Of a stretch of 64,000 nucleotides of DNA, positions 57,701 to 64,000 are shown in pieces. A program made the position numbers and the translations under genes. The notes beneath the pieces are model-generated. The model had not been told where the DNA came from. It did no database searches and was given only the letters and a program-made list of their open reading frames with translations. The DNA is from Carya illinoinensis (lineage: Eukaryota; Streptophyta; Magnoliopsida; Fagales; Juglandaceae), in the NCBI RefSeq assembly GCF_018687715.1, contig NC_056760.1, positions 29,293,001 through 29,357,000 on the forward strand, written 5' to 3'. Positions within the stretch are counted from its first letter, which is position 1; the number at the start of each line of letters is the position of its first letter.

Positions 57701-60035
57701 AAAAAAAAAAAAAATGTAGTTTTGATAAGCGGAAAAGATTAAATGGCAGGTAAAGCATTTAAACATGAAAACATAAAGACTACAAATCTCAGTCCATTAT
57801 AATGGGCTTTGGAACAATAAAGCATGATTACAGAGCTACAGTTAATCAGTCTGTCTTTTCTGTTCCTACCAAAATAAAGTTAGGGGTAATTTTGATTAGT
57901 TGCCATATTCTCAAACTAGTGATATAGGTCCCACTACCATGAAGGTTCACCACTACGCTGAAGTTTCTGGTGGCTTTATTTAATGCTGCTAAGTATAATT
58001 TACTCTGTTAGAAAGTCAGAAGTTTAGGTTGAGAAAATTTACACATACAACAATAGACTATTGGACTATTTTCGTGCTCTAGGCCTCAATTGGCAAACTA
58101 GTGAGCTTATGAAGCTGTGCATTGAGTTGAAGTGGAAAGGATATGGGCTTTATATATATATATATATTTATATAATATACAAGTAAGAAATTTTATTGAT
58201 ATGAAAGTACAAATATAGTTTGAGTACAAAAAAAGTATAGAATAGGAAACACCTTGTTAGAAAATAGATACAAGTGAAATTTTATCTTTTATGTAAGTTA
58301 ATCTGTTTGAGTTTATCCCATGTTTGAGTTGTTAATCCATTTTCCAGCTGAGTTAATGCGTTAGATATATACATTTTTCACCACAAAATGTTAGCCATTG
58401 TTTTCTAAACAGCGGTATGTTTCATTATTCAGGTTTCGGAAGAAAATATTGTGGTTACCGATGGATCTGAGGCCTTCTTACACGATGCTCCTGCATACTC
58501 TCAAGGTGCAAATGCCAGAGGAGAAAGCATTGAAGCTGGCGATGTGAAAAATAGCAATTCTGTACTCTTGCCTGCTTGTTCTGAGCACAAAGACGAGTCT
58601 CTGGAGCTTGGGTGCAGTGCCTCTGAACTTGGCAGAGATGGACAAGGGGGTTCGTTTGAAGTTTTAGATAAAAATGTGAAGGTAAATACTGGATCTGATG
58701 GTTATATTGCAGAGCTCCCCACTGAAAGGCTTGCTGCTTTGCAAAGCAGCAAGGCAAATGATGACACCTTGGTCTCGGCTTCGACAAAAGTTGTAAGCCA
58801 TGATTCTTTTTTACATTCATGATGTTTCAGATTCTTGCTGGCAGTGGTTTCATTTTATGTTGATTTCTTTCTTATAGGTTACTGGGGCAACGGTTCAGAT
58901 GTTAAAGAAGCCTAGTCGTGCTTTTGGGGCACTGCTGGGGAGTTCTGCTCCAAAGAGAAAGTTTAATACTGATAAAAAGGTGAGTTTTATGGATTCATTT
59001 AGAATATGCAGTATATAGTCATTCTTCTGCTTTACCAATATTTACGCTAGTAAATACTTGAATCTGACATGCTATTTTTAATCCGTCTCTCTGTCTGTCT
59101 GTCTGTCTCTGCATTCTTGTTGCTTTACTTCATAGCACTTCTTCATTGACATTCTTGTTGCTTGTTGGGGGAACTTTTCCTTCCTGTATCGATTTTCCAA
59201 AATACTATGTAATACTTTCTATGAATATTTTGGTAGTTCTTTTTTTAGACACCTCTGTCCAATTATGTAATGGCTGGAATTCAAGTTCACATCTTGGATG
59301 CAGTTTCCTCTGAGAAGTGATGCAATGGTACTTGGCTCGTGTGTGTATATATATATTGTCCTTTCCCAATAAATTATATTAAAAAACTTTTAGCAGGAAG
59401 AGATGAAGTTGGAACAAATCAGGTCTTCAGTGACCTTCCCCTTCCACACATTTTCGGGCATGAGTGAGCAGTCGCAACCAGTGACGGAAACACTGGATAC
59501 AGTTGGGGGAATTCATCATCTTCAAGAATCAGTTGTCGTGCCAGCTGCCAGCTCTAATTTAGAGGAGATTATAACTTTAGTAGATGAATCAAATATAGAG
59601 GAATCAATTCGTGAAAATACGGAAGCTACAAATGGGCACAAAAAGGATTTGAGGACATCTGCGTCAGAATTGGATAGTGGAGATGAGCCTATGTCTCTCT
59701 CGGAATTGTCATCAAGCTTCCAAAAATGCTTTGAGTCAATTGATCAAAATGGGAAAGCCAGACAAGTCGAGAAATCTCAAGAACCTGGTTTCTTGCAGCT
59801 AAGGCCATTTGATTATGAAGCAGCACGGAAGCAGGTCAGATTTGGAGAAGATAAAGTGGAAGAGTTGGAATCAGGAAGCAAGAAAGGTTTAAAGGGCCGG
59901 CTCGGTTCTGGGGGCAAGAAAAAAGGTTCGGCTACAGATCGAACCCAAAGAGACGACGGCACAAGAGAACTTGCACAAGGCATGCGACGTCAAGCTTTTC
60001 CTGCAACAGGGAATCGTAGTGCAACTTTTCGGTGA
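29667..60035 (+). CDS. RRP6L2: RRP6-like (EXOSC10) nuclear exosome 3'-5' exoribonuclease, 14 exons, 945 aa
   Basis: Exons 29667-30377, 40192-40347, 41068-41226, 41308-41391, 42960-43039, 43155-43205, 43910-44018, 52268-52350, 52705-52750, 57082-57169, 57303-57472, 58433-58792, 58878-58979 and 59397-60035 join in one frame (2838 nt), all GT/AG. Order: a D-Q repeat leader; an N-terminal PMC2NT-like region (about 40-130); a DEDD-Y exonuclease with VDLEHN (Asp291, Glu293), [15 protein letters not shown] (Asp348/350) and [10 protein letters not shown] (Tyr415, Asp419); an HRDC domain from about 494; an acidic tail and a Lys/Gly-rich segment before RSATFR. All catalytic residues are present. In plants this enzyme trims and degrades rRNA precursors and other nuclear RNAs with the exosome. 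Length and blocks fit Arabidopsis RRP6L2 better than RRP6L1, but the paralogue call is from memory. Met9 is an alternative start. Introns 1 (9.8 kb), 7 (8.2 kb) and 9 (4.3 kb) are filled with LINEs. Confidence 0.93.
30378..31520. other. first part of RRP6 intron 1, no element recognised
   Basis: T- and A-rich intron sequence with no readable coding remnant. Starts at a GTTAGT donor. Confidence 0.4.
31521..31573 (+). mobile_element. tail-only LINE insertion, 19 bp, with 17-bp target duplication
   Basis: ATGTTTTGTTTTTGGGT at 31521-31537 is repeated exactly at 31557-31573. The only sequence between them is TTACTTAT followed by A residues (31538-31556). TTACTTAT-A(n) is the exact 3' terminus of the LINEs in this window, for example near 36115, 38745 and 42507. 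The insertion is a LINE 3' end with almost nothing else. Confidence 0.8.
31832..31949 (-). mobile_element. SINE-like retroposon, copy 1
   Basis: On the minus strand it reads GTAGGGAAACTTCCAAGGG, then GTGCGGTACGCGGGATTGGG, TACAGGGGTGGATC, GCCTTGGAGAGGTTCCCC, and ends in an A run. The same blocks in the same order occur at 57605-57713. No coding capacity. No clear target duplication here. Confidence 0.65.
32055..32520 (-). mobile_element. LINE 3'-end fragment (minus strand)
   Basis: Starts at the T-run and TTTGATCAGGAAATAATTTT (the minus-strand A-tail), then carries the complement of the conserved LINE 3' region, such as 'tccattgagtgttctt' and 'accattttccatattg', matching the minus fragment at 53382-53705 and 56553-56643. 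5'-truncated and non-coding now. Confidence 0.65.
32534..32590 (+). mobile_element. tail-only LINE insertion, 29 bp, with 14-bp target duplication
   Basis: TCCTTAAGTTATTT at 32534-32547 is repeated exactly at 32577-32590. Between them lies TACCTATC followed by an A-rich tail (32548-32576). TTACCTAT-A(n) is the end of related LINEs here (44877, 46021). Confidence 0.75.
33395..33440 (-). mobile_element. tail-only LINE insertion, 20 bp, with 13-bp target duplication
   Basis: TAGGATTCCTATT at 33395-33407 is repeated with one mismatch (TAGGATTGCTATT) at 33428-33440. The insert (33408-33427) reads TTTTATTTGATAAGTAAACG, the complement of the LINE end CGTTTACTTATC plus an A-rich tail, so it went in on the minus strand. 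Confidence 0.7.
33765..34402 (+). mobile_element. LINE A, first segment (zf-RVT-side fragment, 5'-truncated)
   Basis: Encodes WRVIDQKYG, then [19 protein letters not shown] and the zf-RVT start with [14 protein letters not shown]. Two homopolymer blocks distort it: T14G19 (33807-33839) and T32 (34324-34355). It stops at ATAATTTGA (34394-34402), where LINE B is inserted. Its continuation lies at 36138-36157 and 38286-38756. Confidence 0.8.
34324..34355. repeat. 32-base T homopolymer
   Basis: Lies where related LINEs have a short run of Phe codons (FF). Either slippage growth or an assembly or read artefact. Confidence 0.85.
34403..36128 (+). mobile_element. LINE B, 5'-truncated L1-type element with intact frame
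   Basis: Begins in the RT domain ([10 protein letters not shown], then [14 protein letters not shown] with the catalytic FADD) and runs without a stop through the thumb region and the zf-RVT domain ([20 protein letters not shown]) to a stop at 36042. It ends with a 3' UTR and A-tail (CTTATC-A(n)). The duplication ATAATTTGA (34394-34402 and 36129-36137) marks its insertion into LINE A. The frame from 34309 joins LINE A and B by chance. The intact frame suggests that B is younger than A. Confidence 0.85.
36138..36157 (+). mobile_element. LINE A, middle segment between insertions B and C
   Basis: Only 20 bp (GGAAGCGTGGCCTTATTGTT). It continues the codons cut at 34402 in the order [10 protein letters not shown], as in LINE B ([10 protein letters not shown]). 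It ends in the duplication TGGCCTTATTGTT (36145-36157). Confidence 0.75.
36158..38285 (-). mobile_element. LINE C, 5'-truncated, inserted in LINE A
   Basis: The minus strand runs from the middle of RT ([20 protein letters not shown]) through [15 protein letters not shown] (catalytic VDD), the thumb region and zf-RVT ([20 protein letters not shown]) to a 3' UTR and A-tail at 36158. The 13-bp duplication TGGCCTTATTGTT (36145-36157 and 38286-38298) is exact. Several shifts and stops break the frame, for example between 38010 and 38006 and at 37300-37440. Confidence 0.85.
38286..38756 (+). mobile_element. LINE A, last segment
   Basis: Resumes at the repeated target sequence and encodes [20 protein letters not shown], then [12 protein letters not shown] and the 3' coding end ([17 protein letters not shown]). 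It ends with the 3' UTR motif CTTGTGTACTTGGGGCTATG and a worn tail TTACTTATAGAAAAAA. A one-base shift lies just after the target sequence. Confidence 0.8.
38757..40191. other. last part of RRP6 intron 1, no element recognised
   Basis: Ordinary AT-rich intron sequence ending in the acceptor TTTTTACAG at 40191. Confidence 0.4.
41879..42270. repeat. direct repeat, two diverged units of about 199 bp, in RRP6 intron 4
   Basis: Unit 1 starts near 41879 and unit 2 near 42078. Shared blocks in order: 'gttagccacat', 'ttcaatttgaa', 'ctagaatcac', 'acccatg / ctttataa', 'ctcattctatgtggg / cactccatgtgac', 'tccaatgatgtgggactgggg / tcctgtatgtgggattggtg'. No coding capacity. Class unknown. Confidence 0.65.
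42266..42522 (+). mobile_element. LINE H, 3'-end fragment in RRP6 intron 4
   Basis: Encodes [20 protein letters not shown], the last part of the LINE polyprotein (compare [19 protein letters not shown] in LINE B), a stop, the 3' UTR motif CTTCCTGTGTACATTGGC and a tail TTACTTAT-A(n). About 257 bp, 5'-truncated. Confidence 0.75.
44360..45260 (-). mobile_element. LINE I, minus-strand 3' fragment in RRP6 intron 7
   Basis: Starts TTTTTTGAGAAGTAATAAAA (tail complement) and runs through the complement of the zf-RVT region (CACCAATCAATCACATTG, TTAGATTATCAATGGT) to [14 protein letters not shown] sequence near 45130. Heavily worn. It is itself split by the 81-bp insertion at 44805. Confidence 0.6.
44791..44899 (+). 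mobile_element. short LINE tail insertion, 81 bp, with exact 14-bp target duplication
   Basis: ATCTTGGAAGGGCC occurs at 44791-44804 and 44886-44899. The insert (44805-44885) reads CTTGTATATGCCCTGCGTAC through TTTACCTATAAAAAA, the last part of the LINE 3' UTR and the A-tail. It lies inside LINE I. Confidence 0.85.
45585..45630. repeat. (GT)n microsatellite in RRP6 intron 7
   Basis: GT repeats with a few interruptions. Confidence 0.9.
45921..46053 (+). mobile_element. short LINE tail insertion of about 100 bp inside LINE D
   Basis: The left copy AGTACTATAGAAAATC (45921-45936) and the right copy AGTACTAAAGAAAAAATC (46037-46053) differ by a few bases, so this duplication is older. The insert starts with TTAGCGAACTAGATAGG, the same stop-codon region as LINE B (36030), and ends in TTTACCTAT-A(n). 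Plus strand, opposite to its host. Confidence 0.75.
46060..48412 (-). pseudogene. LINE D ORF2, RT and zf-RVT part
   Basis: Minus-strand pieces: 48412-48113 with [20 protein letters not shown], 48116-47919 with [20 protein letters not shown], 47879-47658 with [17 protein letters not shown], 47754-47440 with [18 protein letters not shown] and [12 protein letters not shown], then thumb pieces and zf-RVT ([20 protein letters not shown]) at 46611-46141. These are the RT blocks in order, in several frames. The catalytic Asp pair is lost (YD) and the zf-RVT Cys in LLHCE is Arg. Confidence 0.85.
48711..48934 (-). mobile_element. short LINE tail insertion, 192 bp, with exact 16-bp target duplication, inside LINE D
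   Basis: ATCTCTATAAAGCTTT at 48711-48726 is repeated exactly at 48919-48934. The insert (48727-48918) begins with a T run and TTGAGAAAAGTAAGAATGT (minus-strand tail) and extends into the complement of the LINE 3' end. Same strand as its host. Confidence 0.85.
48923..49761 (-). pseudogene. LINE D endonuclease domain (AP-endonuclease-like)
   Basis: Minus-strand pieces in order: [12 protein letters not shown] and [11 protein letters not shown] (with catalytic Asn and Glu) from 49761, AFAGVYGPN and [12 protein letters not shown] around 49500-49370 (Asp and Asn pair), [17 protein letters not shown] near 49200 and [13 protein letters not shown] (terminal Asp-His) near 49110. The catalytic residues are still readable, but frame breaks and the 22-bp insertion at 49270 disrupt the protein. 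Confidence 0.85.
49257..49304 (-). mobile_element. tail-only LINE insertion, 22 bp, with exact 13-bp target duplication, inside LINE D
   Basis: AGATTTAATTCAA at 49257-49269 is repeated exactly at 49292-49304. The insert (49270-49291) is a T-rich run with TTTTTTGATAAAT, the complement of ATTTATC plus an A-rich tail. Confidence 0.8.
49840..51533 (-). pseudogene. LINE D ORF1
   Basis: Minus-strand pieces at 51533-51303 ([22 protein letters not shown] basic N-terminal block), 51240-50902 ([16 protein letters not shown] onward), 50917-50324 and 50343-49840. The last two are Ser/Glu-rich and acidic. No zinc knuckle is readable. Identified by position before the endonuclease; sequence similarity of ORF1 is weak, as usual. 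Confidence 0.65.
51715..51746. repeat. (GA)n microsatellite at the 5' edge of LINE D
   Basis: About 16 GA units. Confidence 0.9.
52995..53381 (+). mobile_element. LINE G, first segment (plus strand), in RRP6 intron 9
   Basis: Encodes [12 protein letters not shown], then [20 protein letters not shown] and [20 protein letters not shown], the zf-RVT lead-in. Cut at TTCAGGAATA (53372-53381), where LINE F is inserted; continues at 56654. 5'-truncated, frame broken. Confidence 0.75.
53382..53705 (-). mobile_element. LINE F, first segment (minus strand), inserted in LINE G
   Basis: Begins with the T-run of its tail and carries the complement of a LINE 3' region related to 32055-32520 (CCATCTTCCATATTC, GTCCATTGACTG). 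It is interrupted by LINE E and continues at 56553-56643. Confidence 0.7.
53706..56552 (+). mobile_element. LINE E, 5'-truncated, inserted in LINE F
   Basis: Plus strand: [85 protein letters not shown] (intact FADD at about 54906), the thumb region, [14 protein letters not shown], zf-[23 protein letters not shown], then the 3' end and A-tail near 56545. Several stops (for example near 54030, 54275 and 54760) and a 17-base G run (55611-55627) break it. Confidence 0.85.
55611..55627. repeat. 17-base G homopolymer in LINE E
   Basis: Located between LREK and [13 protein letters not shown]; related LINEs have only a short Gly stretch ([10 protein letters not shown]). Slippage or artefact. Confidence 0.85.
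56553..56643 (-). mobile_element. LINE F, second segment
   Basis: Continues LINE F beyond LINE E: 'ccatagtgtcatggcaacct' and 'cacagtgaagtagc', parallel to 'ccacaaggtcatggtaacct' and 'cacaatgtagtata' at 32436-32470. Ends at the duplication TTCAGGAATA (56644-56653). Confidence 0.7.
56654..57036 (+). mobile_element. LINE G, second segment
   Basis: Resumes after TTCAGGAATA with TTCTTGCCATAGAAAC; encodes worn zf-RVT ([20 protein letters not shown] in a mix of frames) and the 3' end, finishing with GTTACTTATAAAGAAAA. The join across F gives [10 protein letters not shown], parallel to [10 protein letters not shown] in LINE B. Confidence 0.75.
57589..57729 (+). mobile_element. SINE-like retroposon, copy 2, 109 bp, with exact 16-bp target duplication
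   Basis: ATGTAGTTTTGATAAG at 57589-57604 is repeated exactly at 57714-57729. The insert (57605-57713) reads GTAGGGAAATTTCTGAGGG, GTGCGGTGCAAGGGATTGGG, TGCAGGGGTTGG, GCCTTGGAGAG and CCCCCACATT, with an A-tail of about 13. It matches the minus copy at 31832-31949. No coding capacity and an A-tail with a long duplication mean LINE-driven retroposition. The internal promoter type (tRNA or other) is not clear. Confidence 0.85.
58165..58262 (-). mobile_element. short LINE 3'-end fragment (minus strand) in RRP6 intron 11
   Basis: 'acaagtaagaaattttattg / atatgaaagtacaaatatag' resembles the minus-strand tail of LINE C ('gataagtaataagaaatttt / attgatataaag', 36165-36200). Preceded by a TA-rich run instead of a T run. 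No target duplication recognised. Confidence 0.5.
59088..59110. repeat. (TCTG)n microsatellite in RRP6 intron 13
   Basis: Four to five TCTG units within TCTC-rich sequence. Confidence 0.8.
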
Positions 60036-61629
60036 GTCCCTTGCTACATATTGTACTTGTGTATGACAGATAAAAAAGAATGCTGTGGCTTATCAACCCC
60101 CGTCATTTCATTATCCAATACCAATTTCCTTTGTTCTTATAATTCTGTTTGAATTGAGTACTAAAAATATTTTCATTAAGAATAATTCTATTTAAAGGGC
60201 CTCTACACCATCATAATTTGATTTGGAAGGTAATCTTTAACATTTAAATCTTACAAATCATATTATATCATGTAGATGGTGTGTGATGTGAAAGCTTTCA
60301 AATAACACTACCCTTTCATTAAATAAATGCGTAAAATATAGAAATTTTATATATGATTTATACTTATCAACTCAACACAATTCTATATTTACTCATTTAT
60401 TTTATGAAAATATTACTATATTAGTCACTGCAATTTGTCCTTCCGACGTACTCATTCCTGAGTTTTAGATAGTTTAACTCGCAAATACCCTAACACTTCA
60501 AGATAGATATGTGTGTATATTTATATATATATATATAGAAATATGTAATCAATTCCATTCATGCATCACAATTTCCTTCTTAAGCGCACTATTAAATTAA
60601 AGACAGAACTTCACTTAATAAGACTGTATCCTCGAATAGTTTCCACTTTACCTCATAATAAATATTTAATTATCCTCGAATCCTTGACCTATTTCAACTT
60701 GTAGCAGGTCAAGTTGATCTGTAACATATTAATAATCTCAAATCCATCAAATCTAACGTTACAATTAACCATATGCCTCAAATACTTGAATCCGTAATTT
60801 AATAACCTAAACATTTCTTGCAGATCCATAATATTGAAAATCATCTTGAAATTTATCATTTCCTCGTTACAACATGCATGCGTAAATTTTCTAATTTCAC
60901 TCCATGACCCCAAATCACCAATAATTTATCTGTAACCATCAAACCCACATAATAATTTACTTCCTTAGAATAATATCCACAGAACACCCAAAAATATCAT
61001 TTAACCTAAATAACCATCCCTACGATTCATCTTAATATCGTTAATTCCTAAAATCACATTAATCATGTCAATTGATCTATTCTTATAGCCCATGCAAACC
61101 TGCGTAATCCATGCGAACTTGCCTCACAACTCTCACCTAAAATAATGAGGCAACCCATAAACTTGACAATCATGAAGCCTCATATAATATGTAAGTAAGA
61201 GCCGTGAAATACTCATATTCAATCCATAATAGCCAACCCGAGGCACTCATCAACCTTGACTAAGGACCTCAAACATGCACCTGTATCTCATACGTGCAAC
61301 TACTACCGTCAACTTTCATGACTTGAAAACCATGCATGCATAGGTACTCCTCATTTGACCGATTTATCTCCTTAGCACGCAGTAACGCCATTATGGCCTG
61401 AAATCTACATGTTGCCCTTAGTATGTGTTTATCTTGGTCCCTAACCTACTCATGGTGCTTCGGTGTGAGGAAGTTATAGAGAGAGGAGGTGAGTTACCAA
61501 AAGAAAGGCGTTGGTGGTGCCCTTTGTGGAGGCTAGATGGCTGATCAACGAGGTTCATAGGCGGTGCAACTTTAGGCTGCTCTATTTGGTTTTGTCTATT
61601 GCTTTGTTTTGACTTCTTAAAACATGAGT
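60036..61629. other. 3' flank of the RRP6-like gene, no gene recognised
   Basis: The first few hundred bases probably include the 3' UTR. A (TA)n run lies near 60512-60536. From about 60550 the plus strand becomes pyrimidine- and A-rich ('cctcgaatcc', 'catgcatg'), similar in style to the LTR-like repeat that follows, but no pol or gag remnant is readable. Confidence 0.35.
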
Positions 61630-64000
61630 TGTAACGCCCCGGCCCCGCAGGGGTTGGAGAGTTACTATAACGTCCGTTCTTGTGGTGGGTTCTTTAGAAA
61701 ATGATCTTATGAAAATAGACGAGAATTAAGATTCTTTTTGAAATTTTCTTTTTCTTTCATGTCAGGATACATAAGATTCAATGTTTATAAATAAAATATA
61801 TTTCTTAATTTAAAAGGTTACAGCGGAAAATATTAAAATTTTAAATTAAAGTCTATCGTACATAACGTTGTGCCTAGGCTTTTGTGCTCTTCCCTTGGGG
61901 CCGTGTCTGTCTTGACGCGTCATGCTCATCTTGTCCCTGGGAGGGCACACATAAAAATTAAAATGAGTCGATGACTCGTAAGCATTAATTCATATAGTTA
62001 AAATATAATAACATAGGTTTTTAGTTATGCATTCATCACTCCATATATCATACACGGACATTCAATTTATTTTAAAACATTGCAAGGTGGGGTTTTTCTT
62101 CAAGAAGGTTCATTGGCCGTACATACATCTTTTCTTAACATGCATACATTCTTTCTTATTGCTTTCATTGGCCGTTGTACACTGTTACGCCCCGTGTGTG
62201 AGGGTTAGCGGTCTTTTGGACTTGATTATGCCTGTGGCCACAGGTTGAGAATCCATTCCGTTAGGGTGCAACACTGGGTGCACTACCAGTACTACTTATC
62301 CGACATTGCAATATGCCTAGTCCAGTCCTTTGGTACCTTTATCCGTTCATTTATGTGGTCGTTACGTGTTTTCATACATTAAAGCATTCAGTCATTTTCA
62401 GTTCTTTTCAGTCCTTCAGTTCGTTCTTTATTAAAAGTCATTTAAAAGCATTGGCTTAAACATCATCTTTCATGGCATCATTTAAAACGTCAGTTCATAG
62501 GGACATTTTAAAACACTTTCTTTGCGTCATTTAAAGCATCGCTTAAAGCATGAGGCCTAAGTCTCGCATTTCCTTTCGTGAAAATACATCCATTACATAC
62601 TATGTATATACCATTTATTCACATGCATATACTTACATACTTGTGGTGCGTAAAAAAGGGCTGCTAAGGAGGCCGTTACATACTTATACTTAACATTCTT
62701 TCGTAAAGCGTGTTTCGTAAGGAAAAACATTTCTTTTTCATTTTCATTTATTTAGAAAACTCTAAAAGAGTATAAACGTAATACTTACCTAGACTCCATG
62801 CCATACTCATTTCATGCAGTCTATTCATGTACGTGTCGGATGGCAACCTACATGCATACACATAACCTCACGTCATTTTCTATCTAATGCATAAGTAACT
62901 ATACTAGAAATAGAACTACGTTTCACTTGGAACACTCTCCGTCCATCCTTGAGTTCTTACGTGCTATTTACTATGGTAAAACATTAGGAGTCTATTTACC
63001 GTCACTACCTCCGTGTTTGACCTTGGGGTCAAGACATTAAAACCTTCATCTTACTCTTCTATTAATACCATTCTGATGCATGACTCAGACCAACTAAGTC
63101 ACGCATCCTAATCCTAGACAACATACCCAAATACTACTTTCATGCTTCTTGGCCTATACTCAATCCCCATTCCCAACCATACATGCCACATGAATTTAAG
63201 TCAACTCTAAGAATTAAATATCGTGCAACCATACTTAGGACAGATTACCCATTATATATGGTAAATTCGTCCGGTACACATGTCTCACCAGATGCACATG
63301 TACCTTACCCTTTTTCACCTAAGACCAACATACAGTTCGCTGGTTGCTTGCTCATATAAATAAGCACCATACTCCGATACCAACTTATATTCAAACCTGG
63401 TCTGCAGAACCTTCCTACTTTTCAGCCCTTTAGAAGCTCATTCTAACACTTACACGACAAGATCCTTTCATTCTACGCCTCGATCTCGTCGCGTAGCTCA
63501 AGACTAATCTCAAGCTACATTGTGACACCCGTCACTATGATAGGATCACATCACAACTACTCCGGGAAATTGTTCCATAGTTCTCGACACTACACAACAC
63601 GCTCTACGCTCATCTACTACGCAACCATCATTTTCTTCGCAACATGCCATATGGTGCATCGCTACACAACATGATGCGTACTCCCTTTGCTACATCACTT
63701 ATTATCACGATGCATACCACACGGTGTATTGCTACACAACATGGAGTACGCCACGTGTACTCTCTTCACACTACGCCACACATCACTACGGCGCAAGCCA
63801 CATGGTGTGTCGCCACACTACATGGAGTACACTCCATGTGTACTCCTTTCACACACCACGCCACATCATACTACGGCATACATCTCACACCCATACTCCA
63901 CAGCATAGTCCACAACACTATGCTGCACACTACATAATTAAGCCCAACACATCACAGCGAACTCCACAATACTAACAGCACAGTCCACAACCTATCAACT
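61630..64000 (+). repeat. LTR-like repeat, related to the split repeat at 18172-24800, runs off the right edge
   Basis: Begins TGTAACGCCCCG after unrelated sequence, a common start of plant gypsy LTRs. Blocks match the older repeat at 18.9-24.5 kb in the same order (see that entry). It has no open frames of note. The end and any internal region are outside the window, so LTR status is inferred. Confidence 0.5.
63646..63885. repeat. short tandem repeat of three units, 71-85 bp
   Basis: Units begin near 63646, 63717 and 63797 with 'ccatatggtgcatcgctaca / ccacacggtgtattgctaca / ccacatggtgtgtcgccaca', followed by 'caacatggagtac...gtgtactc' and 'catcactacggc'. Makes overlapping His/Thr-rich spurious frames. 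Confidence 0.75.

Noticed and set aside
58455..58820. 121-codon minus-strand open frame
   Set aside because: Antisense shadow of RRP6 exon 12, which has correct splice sites and frame.
63644..63975. His/Thr-rich open frames near the right edge
   Set aside because: Produced by a short tandem repeat within an LTR-like region, with equal open length in three frames.
1..64000. tRNA, rRNA, CRISPR array or gene-cluster type system
   Set aside because: No cloverleaf with anticodon arms, no rRNA blocks, no regularly spaced identical repeats with unique spacers, and no set of co-oriented accessory genes was seen.

Overview
This is a stretch of nuclear plant DNA. Two genes with clear plant homologues have introns with GT/AG borders, and the rest is mostly plant-type transposable elements: Ty3/gypsy, Ty1/copia, L1-type LINEs, a SINE-like family, and Tourist-like and hAT-like MITEs. 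The long TE-filled introns and the repeat families suggest a woody eudicot. A Fagales-like tree (walnut/oak relatives) is only an impression from the look of the LINE tails and MITEs and is not proved here. I see no rRNA, tRNA, CRISPR or bacterial-type operon.

Layout. 1-6429: a broken Ty3/gypsy element on the minus strand (integrase, RNase H, RT, protease, gag, primer site, then one 2.5-kb LTR); its other end lies left of the window. 7880-15580: a 10-exon DUF639 membrane-protein gene on the plus strand. 16975-17635: a hAT-like MITE with an 8-bp target duplication. About 18172-24800: an old LTR-like repeat, broken by a Tourist-like MITE (18330-18712) and by a nearly whole Ty1/copia element (about 19071-24086). 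24800-29250: AT-rich repeats, including a 35-bp minisatellite, a roughly 123-bp repeat, a lone RNase H pseudogene and another MITE. 29667-60035: an RRP6-like 3'-5' exoribonuclease gene (nuclear exosome) of 14 exons. Its 2.8 kb of coding sequence is spread over 30.4 kb because introns 1, 4, 7 and 9 hold LINEs in both orientations, some nested two or three deep with readable target-site duplications. 61630-64000: an LTR-like repeat related to the one at 18-25 kb.

The two host genes look intact: their exon sums keep one reading frame, and the RRP6 DEDD-Y motifs and HRDC domain are present. Nearly all other coding-like sequence is decayed TE.

I found no new enzymatic or defence system. The most unusual signal is a set of 'tail-only' LINE insertions: 19-29 bp inserts that are little more than the LINE 3' terminus plus its A-tail, each flanked by a 13-17 bp direct repeat. 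With several longer but still very short insertions (about 81, 100, 109 and 192 bp) and two nested LINE stacks, the RRP6 introns give a readable history of target-primed insertion.
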